DNA of 34,358 bases, taken from an uncultured Sphingomonadales bacterium (GTDB lineage Bacteria > Pseudomonadota > Alphaproteobacteria > Sphingomonadales > Sphingomonadaceae). The stretch lies in contig CAIJLZ010000009.1 of the NCBI GenBank assembly GCA_903821605.1, positions 1 to 34,358 of the forward strand, read 5' to 3'. Position 1 is the first letter of the stretch. Each line of letters opens with the position of its first letter. Made by a program: the position numbers and the translations under genes. Below, in pieces: positions 1-7,576 of this stretch. A model generated the notes under the pieces. That model was not told the DNA's origin. It made no database searches and was given only the letters and a program-made list of their open reading frames with translations.

Positions 1-219
1 GATCTCGATGTCCGCAAATTCGGGCATGGCGACCAGGCCATCAATCCCGCCTGCCGTCACCGCCACACCCATGCGTGCAGCACGCTTCAGCCCGTCCGAT
101 TCCGGATCGATGCCGACAAACGCGCCCATCTCCAACACCGAGGACAGGCGCATCACCTTGATCATCAAATCGGTCCCGATATTGCCGGAACCGATGATTG
201 CTACTTTGGTCTTCGCCAT
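1..219 (-). CDS. mhpF: Acetaldehyde dehydrogenase (acylating), N-terminal part, runs off the left edge
   Basis: The minus strand reads from an ATG at 219 to the window edge as 73 codons without a stop. The first residues, [19 protein letters not shown], form a Rossmann NAD-binding motif (GSGNIG), and further on come [13 protein letters not shown] and MPEFADI. This is very close to the start of MhpF/BphJ/DmpF-type enzymes, which oxidise acetaldehyde to acetyl-CoA with NAD and CoA and are channelled to the 4-hydroxy-2-oxovalerate aldolase. The catalytic cysteine lies beyond the edge. The start is two bases after the stop of the upstream hydratase gene, so the two are co-transcribed and probably translationally coupled. 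The family is clear; MhpF is used as the generic symbol. Confidence 0.9.
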   Translation of the reverse strand, partial: MAKTKVAIIGSGNIGTDLMIKVMRLSSVLEMGAFVGIDPESDGLKRAARMGVAVTAGGIDGLVAMPEFADIEI

Positions 220-221
220 GA

Positions 222-1016
222 TCAGCCCTTATTAAACGTGAAAGAACATGTGCCGATCCCGCCGACAGCGGCCACGACATGGTCACCGGCTTTAAGCGCC
301 ACCATCGGCCCAAGGGCGCCGGCCAGCAGGACATCGCCTTTCTTCAAAGGCTCGCCACGCTCTGCCAAGGTGCAGGCCAGCCAAGCGGCGGCATTAAGGG
401 GGTTGCCGAGTGCGGCCGCGCCAATGCCCGTTGACACCGTTTCGCCATTGATCGTCATCACCATCGGCGCGCCCGCAAGATCAAGCCCAGCAAGCGGCAA
501 GCCTGTTTCCGCCAGAACAAAAAAGGCGGACGACCCATTGTCCGCGACCGTATCGGCGAAGCTAATTTTCCAGTCAGCAATGCGGCTATCGACGATCTCG
601 ATCGCGGCATGAACGCTGGCCACGGCGGCGGCCACCTCATCTGCGCTGGTCGAAACCGATGGCAAATCCGCCCCCAGCACGAACGCGATTTCGGCTTCGG
701 CCTTGGCCTGGATGCAGCGCGCCGGATCGAGAGTGCCGTGATCGGTCACGCGCATATCGTCAAACAGCACGCCAAAATCTGGTTGGTCGACGCCCAGTTG
801 CAGTTGCACCGCCTTGGCGGTCAGCCCCGCCTTGCGCCCGACGATCCGCCGCCCCTGCGCTTGCCAATAGCGGGTGTTGATCTCCTGCACCGCATAGGCC
901 CCCGCCGCGTCGGTCGGTTCCAGATAATCGCGCAGCGGCGCGATAGCCCCCGCGCGATAAGCTTGGCGCAACAGGCCAGCGGCCTCTTCAAAGCTTTTAG
1001 ATGTCATAGCGTTCAT
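222..1016 (-). CDS. mhpD: 2-hydroxypenta-2,4-dienoate (2-keto-4-pentenoate) hydratase
   Basis: The 264-residue product has the fumarylacetoacetate-hydrolase-like fold of MhpD/BphH/HsaE hydratases. Visible family stretches are [23 protein letters not shown] near residues 60-80, an acidic metal-binding stretch around [13 protein letters not shown] (about 105-117), a conserved IEIVDSRI (about 138-145) and ADNGSSAFF. The enzyme adds water to the dienoate released by the meta-cleavage hydrolase, giving 4-hydroxy-2-oxovalerate for the aldolase. The related 4-oxalocrotonate decarboxylase has the same fold and cannot be fully excluded, but the adjacent acetaldehyde dehydrogenase and the MCP hydrolase at 16109 favour the hydratase. 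An ATG three codons in is an alternative start; neither has a strong ribosome binding site. Confidence 0.88.
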   Translation of the reverse strand: MNAMTSKSFEEAAGLLRQAYRAGAIAPLRDYLEPTDAAGAYAVQEINTRYWQAQGRRIVGRKAGLTAKAVQLQLGVDQPDFGVLFDDMRVTDHGTLDPARCIQAKAEAEIAFVLGADLPSVSTSADEVAAAVASVHAAIEIVDSRIADWKISFADTVADNGSSAFFVLAETGLPLAGLDLAGAPMVMTINGETVSTGIGAAALGNPLNAAAWLACTLAERGEPLKKGDVLLAGALGPMVALKAGDHVVAAVGGIGTCSFTFNKG

Positions 1017-1126
1017 CTTTCAGGTGGAGATGCATCATGGAGACCGAGGCGTCGCTGCGCGGATGCAGCTTGGCTAAACCATCGATAGTAACGGCGGTCC
1101 ACAGCGGGGCAGTTTCATGACGATGC
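997..1126 (-). pseudogene. Orphan C-terminal reading frame between ETF alpha and the hydratase
   Basis: In the roughly 100 bases between the ETF-alpha stop and the hydratase start, one minus-strand frame reads as protein-like sequence ending ...[16 protein letters not shown] and a TAA at 997-999. It overlaps the hydratase start by about 20 bases. There is no good start codon near the front of the frame and the family is not recognised. It may be the 3' end of a deleted gene, a lost extension of ETF alpha reached by a frameshift, or chance. The codons end mostly in G or C, as in neighbouring genes, which is the only sign that it was once coding. Confidence 0.22.
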
Positions 1127-1864
1127 GCTTTCCATATCGGCCAAGGCCTTGGCCACAAGCGGGAGGAATGCGGTGGCATCGACGGCGGCCCCGGCCTCGG
1201 CGAAGCCAAAGATCGGAGCGTCCCGATCCTTATTGAGCGCAATAATCCGTGCTCGCGCGCCGACACCTGCAAAATGCTGGGGCGTGCCCGACATGCCTAC
1301 CGCAAGATAAATCTCGGGATTGACGAACTTGCCCGATTGGCCGACCTGCCGCGAGACCGGGGCAAGGCCGAGATCGACCGCTGGCAGGCTGGCCGCAACG
1401 GCTCCACCCACTGCATCGGCAATTTGCTCAAGCAGGGTAAAGCAATCGGCATCAAGCCCCCGCCCACCGCCAACCACGATCCGCGCGGCTTCCAGCTTCA
1501 TCTTCTGGTCAGACAGCGGCGTCTGCTCTAGCGCCAACAAGGTCTCTGCCTCGCCCAACTGAATGCTGCCCGTGCAAAATACATGGTCATGTGCCGTGGC
1601 GACGACAAGGCCGGGGGTAACGCGCAAGTCGATTGTCAGACGACCTCCATGGCTACTGCGGGTGGCGATCAGCTCGTCCCCCTCCGCCCCAAGTTGCGTT
1701 AGTCGACCCAGCACCATGGCCCCAGTGGCGGCAGCATAACGCCCGGCCAACGCCTCGCCCTCACCATCGGCCGGGAAGACCAGCAAGGTCGGACCGCTAT
1801 CCGTTGGCAACGGTGTCGGTCGGGGGCCGATGCAGGTGACGGATAGAATTTGCCAGCCGTTCAT
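1115..1864 (-). CDS. etfA: Electron transfer flavoprotein alpha subunit (short form)
   Basis: 249 residues from the ATG at 1864, whose ATGA overlaps the stop of ETF beta; an ATG five codons upstream is less likely. The C-terminal FAD domain is clear: IVVGGGRGLD (129-138), VGQSGKFVNPEIYLAVGMSG, TPQHFAG and NKDRDAPIFG. With ETF beta it carries electrons from flavin dehydrogenases to the quinone pool through ETF:ubiquinone oxidoreductase. Two oddities stand out. The domain before VGGGRG is about 60 residues shorter than in ordinary ETF alpha (about 310 residues overall). The conserved Arg of the GASRAAVD-type motif, which contacts the flavin in characterised ETFs, is Leu160 here (AASLPAVD). It is probably a pathway-dedicated ETF serving the adjacent dehydrogenase, not the housekeeping fatty-acid ETF. 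Confidence 0.88.
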   Translation of the reverse strand: MNGWQILSVTCIGPRPTPLPTDSGPTLLVFPADGEGEALAGRYAAATGAMVLGRLTQLGAEGDELIATRSSHGGRLTIDLRVTPGLVVATAHDHVFCTGSIQLGEAETLLALEQTPLSDQKMKLEAARIVVGGGRGLDADCFTLLEQIADAVGGAVAASLPAVDLGLAPVSRQVGQSGKFVNPEIYLAVGMSGTPQHFAGVGARARIIALNKDRDAPIFGFAEAGAAVDATAFLPLVAKALADMESASS

Positions 1865-2607
1865 GCGCGCGCTTCCCACAGTAAAACCGCAAGAGCCTGC
1901 GCCTGTTGGGCCAGATCACCCTCCAGCATCCGACACTCGGTCTGGCTGCGTCCTGCAGCACGCGGAGCGATGGCTTGGAGTGTCACGGCACCAGGCGCGA
2001 TATGATGCGACCCGATGTCGCCAATGGCCGCCGTGCGGGCCATCATCACATTCTTCATCAGCGGCTTGCGCAAGCGCGTGCGCCGGTCGTTCGTGACGCT
2101 GACAAGGCTTGGCCCGGATAGGGTCAGGGCCTCGACCGATGCGTTTGCCTCTCGCGCGATGCGGAGGGGCGGTCCAGCATCGACGGTCTGCGCCCGGCCA
2201 AAAAAGGGAAGGTCGAGCAATCCGGCGAGGAGCGGCGGCACAAAGCCGTCGTCATAATCGCCAAACTCCCGTCCCATCAGGACAAGGTCGAACTCATCAC
2301 ATAGCGGCGCAAGCGCGCGGGCAACCATGCTTTGATCCCAAGGCTGGTCAATCGTCACCGTGGCGACATCTGCGATATGGAGCGCAGCAACGGCGCGCGC
2401 GATCTTGATCGCCGCAGGCCCGCCAGCGACGCGTGCCGTGATGATCGTTTCCGGATTGGCATCCCGGATGCGCAGCGCCATTTCCAGCGCCGCTTCGTCA
2501 AAGGGGCTTAATATCTGGTGCTCGCCAACCATCGGGACGTCGTTTGGCCCGTTCGCAATCGGCCATTTCGGGTCATGCACCCCAGCGATAAGGACCAGGA
2601 CCTTCAT
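1861..2607 (-). CDS. etfB: Electron transfer flavoprotein beta subunit
   Basis: 248 residues with the ETF-beta/FixA layout: N-terminal MKVLVLIAGVHDP, LSPFDEAALEMALRI (about 34-48, usually NPFDEIALEEALR), an AMP-domain stretch DLVLMGREFGDYDDGFVPPLLAGLL, and the signature region VSVTNDRRTRLRKPLMKNVMMA in place of the usual NEPR..LPNIMKAKK. It should pair with the alpha subunit encoded next. The ATGA overlap with alpha at its end and the 4-base overlap with the FAD dehydrogenase at its start show translational coupling of all three, so the dehydrogenase is the likely electron donor. The signature loop is divergent, consistent with a specialised partner. Confidence 0.88.
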   Translation of the reverse strand: MKVLVLIAGVHDPKWPIANGPNDVPMVGEHQILSPFDEAALEMALRIRDANPETIITARVAGGPAAIKIARAVAALHIADVATVTIDQPWDQSMVARALAPLCDEFDLVLMGREFGDYDDGFVPPLLAGLLDLPFFGRAQTVDAGPPLRIAREANASVEALTLSGPSLVSVTNDRRTRLRKPLMKNVMMARTAAIGDIGSHHIAPGAVTLQAIAPRAAGRSQTECRMLEGDLAQQAQALAVLLWEARA

Positions 2608-3965
2608 GGCGCGGCGGCCCTGTCCCCTGCGATTTTTCCAAAGACCACGGCCTTGCCCAGCGCCGAGCCGGTCATATAGGCAGCCCCATGAAAACCGCCT
2701 GTCACTTCGCCTGCGGCAAACAATCCGTCAATCGCGGAGCCATCTGCCCGCAAGACGCGGGCGTGGCTATCGATCCTCAGGCCACAATAAGTGCCAAATA
2801 CCACGGCGGTTGACGGATAGGCATAAAAAGGCGCGCGATCGATCTTGCGTAGGGAGCCATGGGTATGGACGAGATGCGTCCGCCCGAATTCGGGATCATG
2901 ACCGGCATCGACATAGCTGTTGTAGCGCCCCACCGTCTCGACGAGCGTCGCCGGATCAATCTCGATCTGCGCCGCCAATTCTTCCAGCGTATCGGCAACA
3001 TAAAACAAGCCTTCTTCAAGCCTGCGCCCAAAGTCGAGGATGCGAACCCGATCATCGCCCGTATCGAAAATGCCCTGATCGAGGATCTGGTACCCCGTGT
3101 GCCATGGTTGAACCATGACGGCATCGCCTAGCAGCTTGTACGAAATACTCTCATTGACGAAACGCTGCCCATCCTGATTGACGGCGATCGCGCCCTTATA
3201 GACTGCTTGTAGGCTGTGATCATTGGTCTCGTCGGTCGGGTGCTTGCCGAACGTGCCCTTGATATAGTCCATGTCCCGGACATCCGCGCCCAGTTCCAGC
3301 CCCATGCGCAGGCCATCGCCCTGCGACCCGGCACCGGCAACAAAGACGGCCTCGGCATAATGGGCCGCATATTGCGCAAGCAAGTCGGGGTTTTTGGCGA
3401 AGCCACCGCTCGCAAGGATGACGGCCTTATCCGCTGCGAACACCCTATCATCGGCCAGTCGAACACCCGACACCCGGCCCGTCGTTTCTGTGACCAGCCC
3501 CGCGACCGCTTGGCTGGCGTGATAGCTGACCTTGCCCGTCGCCTGCGCCGCCGCCTTGAGGGTGCGCACCATATCGGCCGGATCGACGCTGTGCACGCGT
3601 GGCACGGATTGGCCCGATGCGGTCTCAATCAAGGGGCTAAAGCGCACGCCCGCGTTGCGGAGCCAGTCATAAACGGCAAGTTGCGCATCAGAATAGGTCC
3701 GCACCAACTCAGGGTCGTTGACGCCTTTTCCAACGTCCACCAAATCCCTGAACAACTGATCGGGGCTGTCAGCCACCCCGTTCTCCGTCTGCAAGTCAGT
3801 CCCTGCAAAAGCAAGACAGCCGCCACTTAAGGCTGAAGAGCCACCGGAATCGGGGAGCTTTTCAAAGAGCGCGACCGACGCACCGCCTTCTGCCGCCGCC
3901 AGCGCAGCAGACCATCCGGCCGCCCCGCCGCCGATCACGATCACGTCCCATCGTTCAGCCGTCAT
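2604..3965 (-). CDS. FAD-dependent dehydrogenase, fumarate reductase/flavocytochrome c flavoprotein family (paralogue 1)
   Basis: 453 residues. It has an N-terminal dinucleotide fold VIVIGGGAAGWSAALAAA with E35 (LFEKLPDSGGSS), a central substrate domain, and the C-terminal FAD-binding end LFAAGEVTGGFHGAAYMTGS. This is the FAD_binding_2 superfamily that includes fumarate reductase, 3-ketosteroid dehydrogenase and urocanate reductase. The Arg normally found in the HGANRLGGN motif of fumarate reductases is replaced (HGAAYMTGS), so fumarate is an unlikely substrate. Its end overlaps ETF beta by 4 bases and its start overlaps the racemase-like gene by 4 bases. I infer that it desaturates a ring or acid intermediate and passes electrons to the adjacent ETF. 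There is no signal peptide or haem motif, so it is cytoplasmic. Confidence 0.82.
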   Translation of the reverse strand: MTAERWDVIVIGGGAAGWSAALAAAEGGASVALFEKLPDSGGSSALSGGCLAFAGTDLQTENGVADSPDQLFRDLVDVGKGVNDPELVRTYSDAQLAVYDWLRNAGVRFSPLIETASGQSVPRVHSVDPADMVRTLKAAAQATGKVSYHASQAVAGLVTETTGRVSGVRLADDRVFAADKAVILASGGFAKNPDLLAQYAAHYAEAVFVAGAGSQGDGLRMGLELGADVRDMDYIKGTFGKHPTDETNDHSLQAVYKGAIAVNQDGQRFVNESISYKLLGDAVMVQPWHTGYQILDQGIFDTGDDRVRILDFGRRLEEGLFYVADTLEELAAQIEIDPATLVETVGRYNSYVDAGHDPEFGRTHLVHTHGSLRKIDRAPFYAYPSTAVVFGTYCGLRIDSHARVLRADGSAIDGLFAAGEVTGGFHGAAYMTGSALGKAVVFGKIAGDRAAAP

Positions 3966-4762
3966 TGCGGGTTCAGCCCATAAAAATCGAGGATCTCGTC
4001 CCGCCGTTGCGGGTCGACCGTGGCTCCAAAATAGCCTGATCCGGTGGTCGCGGTGGCGTTACGCCGGGCGTCAACCGCCTGTTCGGCGGCACGTACCCAA
4101 GCCCCGAGCGAGTCGATGACAGCGATTCCATCGACCTCGGTCACGCCGTTCATGGCGAGCAGGACATTGAGCGGCGCTTCGCCCGGCACAATGGCTTCTG
4201 CACCCTTGCTAATGAGCTGTCGCGCGGCGGTACGGAACCGGTCAATCAGCGGTGACGGCTGATCAAAGGCAGCCAGCACATCGGTAAAACGAAAGCCGAC
4301 ATCTCCCGCCCCCACCAGCCGACAGCGCAGCCCATGACGCCCGACATTTTCGCGATAGAGTTCAGCCAATTCGGGGATGAAGACTAGCGCGCCGAATTTG
4401 CGCCCATCGGCAACCGCCGCACGCGCCGCACTCTCGCCATAACCAACCACCGGGATCGAGACGAGGGTACGGATGTCGTGCAGGCCCGGTTCGGGCAATG
4501 TGCTGAGTGCATAAGCATCATAGCCCTGCCGCTCGGCCAGCACCGCCCCTTGCATGAACTGAATGGCGTGCAGGAATTGGAAGCCTGCATGCTTGATGTC
4601 ATCACCGGGATAGTTGGTGCGATAGGTGCCCGGCCGCATGCCATGCATGTCGATGGTTGTATCGGGCCGGGCAACACGCCGGAAATGCGCCCTCAGCGCC
4701 TCGTCATAGGCGACAAGGTCACTAAGGACGGTAAAGCTCTGATGCCAAATCCGAATGCCCAT
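3962..4762 (-). CDS. Asp/Glu racemase-fold protein lacking both catalytic cysteines
   Basis: 266 residues resembling the Asp/Glu/hydantoin racemase superfamily, which also includes maleate isomerase and arylmalonate decarboxylase. The PEPGL motif at 90-94 corresponds to the hydantoin racemase CFGDPGL stretch, and IPVVGYGESA (103-112) matches its PVVGIGEA stretch. The two cysteines that normally do the chemistry are absent: the first position is Thr88 in ALSTLPEPGL, and the second, usually GCAGM, is Glu195 in VPGEAPLN. The only cysteine is Cys147, outside both motifs. It cannot be a standard cysteine racemase; an isomerase or decarboxylase with other chemistry, or a binding protein, is possible. 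It overlaps the FAD dehydrogenase by 4 bases and starts 3 bases after the monooxygenase stop. Confidence 0.72.
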   Translation of the reverse strand: MGIRIWHQSFTVLSDLVAYDEALRAHFRRVARPDTTIDMHGMRPGTYRTNYPGDDIKHAGFQFLHAIQFMQGAVLAERQGYDAYALSTLPEPGLHDIRTLVSIPVVGYGESAARAAVADGRKFGALVFIPELAELYRENVGRHGLRCRLVGAGDVGFRFTDVLAAFDQPSPLIDRFRTAARQLISKGAEAIVPGEAPLNVLLAMNGVTEVDGIAVIDSLGAWVRAAEQAVDARRNATATTGSGYFGATVDPQRRDEILDFYGLNPQ

Positions 4763-4765
4763 CGT

Positions 4766-5968
4766 TTAGCCCAGCTTCGGCTTTTCATAGAGCATCGGCG
4801 GCAGGTCGCCGCTCAGCAGATAATTGCCAAGCGCACCGGCATTGTTGTCGGCGTCCTGCGTGATGTGATTGGCTGCCGCCAGCACGTCGCGCAGATAGCG
4901 CTGAATCGGGTTGGTCTTGAAAAGACCGCGCGCGCCCGTGCATTTGTAGATTGTCAGCACCGCCTCTTCGCACTCGCGCCCGATACGGGCCATGTCGAGC
5001 ATATAATGGATGCGGTCATCGGTAGAGACGAGTTCGCGGCGTTCGACGATCTCGGTGCAATGCGCCATCATCTGTTCCATCCGCGCCCGGCAGGAGCGAA
5101 CCTTCGTCACCGCATTGGCAAGCCGGTCCTTAACATAGGGGCTCAACCGAGTGGCGGCGCCGCTGCCATTGTCGACCCGGGTGGCCATCTGTTCGATGAA
5201 CACGTCGATCGCGCCTTGAGCGAAACCGATGATGACCGATGAGACCGAGGAATAGAACACCATCGCGAAGGGGAAGAGGTAGTTCGTCCCGCGATCGTCG
5301 AGCTTATAGTCGATCATCGAATGGGCGCGATGCTCGGGGATGAAGGCATCCTTGATGACAAGGCTATTGGAACCCGTGCCGGAAAGGCCGAAGGTGTCCC
5401 AATCGTCGAGAAGCTCGTAATCCTCGCGCTTGACCAGCAGCGCGTGGCGGTCGACCGGAATACCCTGTTCGTTCTTTTCCAGCGCCCCGATGAAACACCA
5501 ACCACCGTGAGCGCCGCCGCTGGAAGTTGGCCAACGGCCCTTCAGTCGCCAGCCGCCTTCGACCTTGGTCAGTTCGCCCATCGGCGGATAAGAGGAAGCG
5601 ATGATGGCCTCGTTGTCCTCGCCCCACACATCCTGCGCGGCGCGGTCGTCCATCAGACCGAATTCCCAGTTGTGTACGCCGAGGATCATCATGACCCACG
5701 CACTGGCGCAGCAACCACGGCCCAGTTCTCCCAGCACCCGCATGAAGACAATCGGGTTCATTTCCCAGCCGCCAAAGGCCTTGGGTTGGACGATGCGGAA
5801 GAACCCGGCGTCTTTGAACATCTGGATCACGTCGTGCGGGACCTGACGAGCCTTTTCGATCTCGTCGGCGCGTGCGCGCAAGCCGGGCACCATGGCGGCC
5901 GCGCGGGCAACCAGCTCTTCACATGTCGGCACTGTCTCAAAGGACCTTTCAATGACGGCGGTTTTCAT
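4766..5968 (-). CDS. Flavin-dependent monooxygenase, HsaA / HpaB two-component type (acyl-CoA dehydrogenase fold)
   Basis: 400 residues of acyl-CoA dehydrogenase fold. Features include the N-terminal helix domain with PHDVIQMFKDAGFFRIVQPK, FGGWEMNPIVFMRVLGELGRGC, SASW-like CCASAWVMM, WRLKGRWPTSSGG (beta domain), and the C-terminal KCTGARGLFKTNPIQRYLRDV. The length and the paired flavin reductase gene just upstream match HsaA, the reductase-dependent oxygenase that ortho-hydroxylates a phenolic secosteroid, and related p-hydroxyphenylacetate hydroxylase C2 enzymes. The expected role is conversion of a phenol to a catechol for the extradiol dioxygenase, using FMNH2 or FADH2 and O2. A true acyl-CoA dehydrogenase is less likely in this context. 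The start is the ATG at 5968, preceded by a purine-rich AGAGGAAA stretch. Confidence 0.84.
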   Translation of the reverse strand: MKTAVIERSFETVPTCEELVARAAAMVPGLRARADEIEKARQVPHDVIQMFKDAGFFRIVQPKAFGGWEMNPIVFMRVLGELGRGCCASAWVMMILGVHNWEFGLMDDRAAQDVWGEDNEAIIASSYPPMGELTKVEGGWRLKGRWPTSSGGAHGGWCFIGALEKNEQGIPVDRHALLVKREDYELLDDWDTFGLSGTGSNSLVIKDAFIPEHRAHSMIDYKLDDRGTNYLFPFAMVFYSSVSSVIIGFAQGAIDVFIEQMATRVDNGSGAATRLSPYVKDRLANAVTKVRSCRARMEQMMAHCTEIVERRELVSTDDRIHYMLDMARIGRECEEAVLTIYKCTGARGLFKTNPIQRYLRDVLAAANHITQDADNNAGALGNYLLSGDLPPMLYEKPKLG

Positions 5969-5995
5969 GGCGGTTTTTCCTCTCTTTTTCAGGTC

Positions 5996-6553
5996 TTAAT
6001 GGGCGCGGCGTTCGGGCAGAAACGCGCCGTCAAAATAGATCAGCGGGTCGCCGCCGGGTTCACCCAGGAACACGTCGAGGACGTCGCAAATAAAGATGTC
6101 GTGCGTGCTCGCGGCGACCCGCTCAGCCACCACGCAATCGAAGCTGACCAGCGCGCTGGAAAGCAGCGGCGCGCCTGAACTGGATGTCATCCAATCGCCT
6201 TGGGCAAATTTCTCGGCGGCTGGCACCCCTGTCGCAAACAGCTTGGCAAGGCCAAGGGCATCATCGCCCAGCACATTGATGCCCACCGCGCCCGATTGAC
6301 TGATGATGTTGTGCGCCCAAGTCGAACGGTTGATGCAGACGAGCAAACGGGCGGGATCTGCCGTCACAGAGGCGACGGCCGTCGCGGTCATGCCCGCCCA
6401 GTCTGTGCGCGCTTTTCCGGGCGCGACCGAGGTGATGATCGTGCAGGCACCTGCCAACCGGCGCATGCCCTGACGGAACAGGTCGGGTGACTGGCAAACA
6501 TGCTGCCGCGCGGCCATTTCAGGGGCAACTGCCAGAGAAGAATCGCCACCCAT
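5996..6553 (-). CDS. Flavin reductase, HsaB / HpaC-like
   Basis: 185 residues of the flavin reductase (split barrel) family: FRQGMRRLAGACTIITS (about 26-42), GMTATAVASVTADPARLLVCIN (about 53-74), HNIISQSGAVGINVLG, and a late FDGAFLP close to the family's usual YFRGRYR-type end. It reduces FMN or FAD with NAD(P)H to feed the downstream monooxygenase. The gene starts one base after the dioxygenase stop and is followed by 27 bases before the monooxygenase, so all three form one transcription unit. The order dioxygenase, reductase, oxygenase differs from the mycobacterial hsaACDB order. Confidence 0.85.
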   Translation of the reverse strand: MGGDSSLAVAPEMAARQHVCQSPDLFRQGMRRLAGACTIITSVAPGKARTDWAGMTATAVASVTADPARLLVCINRSTWAHNIISQSGAVGINVLGDDALGLAKLFATGVPAAEKFAQGDWMTSSSGAPLLSSALVSFDCVVAERVAASTHDIFICDVLDVFLGEPGGDPLIYFDGAFLPERRAH

Positions 6554-6554
6554 C

Positions 6555-7454
6555 TCAGTCGACCATGGTCATGTTGCGGGTGTGTCCCCAGTCCGACATG
6601 ACGTCGTATAATTGCGGTTCCCAATTGCTATCGTCGATCACGACACCGCCATGGCCCAGTTCAAGCCCGAAACCGGACGGTGTCCGCATATAGAAGCTGA
6701 ACATCTGGTCATTGGGGTGGTGACCCAGCTCAAGCACGATGGGGACGCCTGCCTTTTTCGCCCGGTCACAGGCAAGGCCGACATCGTTCATATCCCGAAA
6801 TTCGAGCATCAAGTGATTGAGGCGCTTGGGCGACGGAAAGGATCCGGTCGCAAGCGAGTGGTGGCGGCCAGTGGCACTGTGGAAGAAAGTCGCATCGGCG
6901 AAAATGCCTGGTGCCATTTCCTGGCGGATGCGGTCGCTGTTGCGCAGGCCAAGCACCTCGCTGTACCAGCGCACGCCTTCGGCATAATCCTTCGAGACCG
7001 GCAGAATATGACCGATCCCAAGTTCATCGGTCACAAAGCCATTGCCGCGCAGCATATGACCAAGGGCACCGCCATCATGCTGCAACCCTGTGCGTCCCAC
7101 AAAGAATTCGTGACGAAAGCCGTTGGGGTCAGCAATGCTGAACAGGCGAGAGACACAACGCACGGCGGCGACGCTCGCCGGTTCTTCGCGCACATCAACG
7201 CCCTTGGCGCTTAGTCCCGCAACAAATTCATCCAGCGCGGCATCGCTGCCCAGATCCCAACCCGCATGGGTCAGGTCATCATCATCGCCTTGTTCAATCA
7301 GGAGACGCCAAGGATGATTGTCGAGCCTAAGCCCCAATGCGCCCGCTGCGGTGTCACAGGTGCCCATGCCGACAATATCGGTCGCGAAGCGGCGCCAAGC
7401 GGCTAAATCCTTTGCCGCGATCACCACATAAGCGAGGTTCTGCACTTCAGCCAT
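6555..7454 (-). CDS. Type I extradiol ring-cleavage dioxygenase (BphC / HsaC-like)
   Basis: 299 residues from the ATG at 7454. An ATG-like start 7 codons further up is possible, but a strong GGGGGAGAG site lies within that extension, directly before MAEVQNL. Two vicinal-oxygen-chelate repeats are visible, the second carrying the iron site: His149 (GIGHILP), His214 (LNHLMLE) and Glu265 (GLELG). Acid-base residues His199 and Tyr255 (FSFYMRTPSG) are also in place. It cleaves a substituted catechol next to the hydroxyls to give a yellow meta-cleavage product. It is the first gene of the left operon and diverges from the LysR gene. The two-domain length of about 300 is that of BphC and HsaC. Confidence 0.9.
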   Translation of the reverse strand: MAEVQNLAYVVIAAKDLAAWRRFATDIVGMGTCDTAAGALGLRLDNHPWRLLIEQGDDDDLTHAGWDLGSDAALDEFVAGLSAKGVDVREEPASVAAVRCVSRLFSIADPNGFRHEFFVGRTGLQHDGGALGHMLRGNGFVTDELGIGHILPVSKDYAEGVRWYSEVLGLRNSDRIRQEMAPGIFADATFFHSATGRHHSLATGSFPSPKRLNHLMLEFRDMNDVGLACDRAKKAGVPIVLELGHHPNDQMFSFYMRTPSGFGLELGHGGVVIDDSNWEPQLYDVMSDWGHTRNMTMVD

Positions 7455-7576
7455 GACTCTCTCCCCCTGCATCACTGATTCGTGATTGCGTCAGGATAGC
7501 TAGCTCAGATCGACCTATTGCCTTATACGATATGTTTAGATAATCACTATTGCTGAATTCGATAGAGGGCCCGGCA
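7455..7576. promoter_or_regulatory. Divergent promoter region between the extradiol dioxygenase operon and the LysR gene
   Basis: This 122-base gap must carry both promoters. Two small inverted repeats are visible: ATCAC-6-GTGAT at 7471-7486, close to the dioxygenase start, and TTAT-13-ATAA at 7523-7543, which has the T-N11-A core expected of LysR binding sites. An AGCTAGCT palindrome lies between them. The region is more AT-rich than the flanking genes. LysR proteins usually bind in such divergent gaps to repress themselves and activate the target operon with inducer, which is the inferred role here. The sites are pattern matches only. Confidence 0.5.

Noticed and set aside
5321-6178. 285-codon plus-strand frame opposite the monooxygenase and flavin reductase
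   Set aside because: Antisense shadow; it spans two well-supported genes and their gap.
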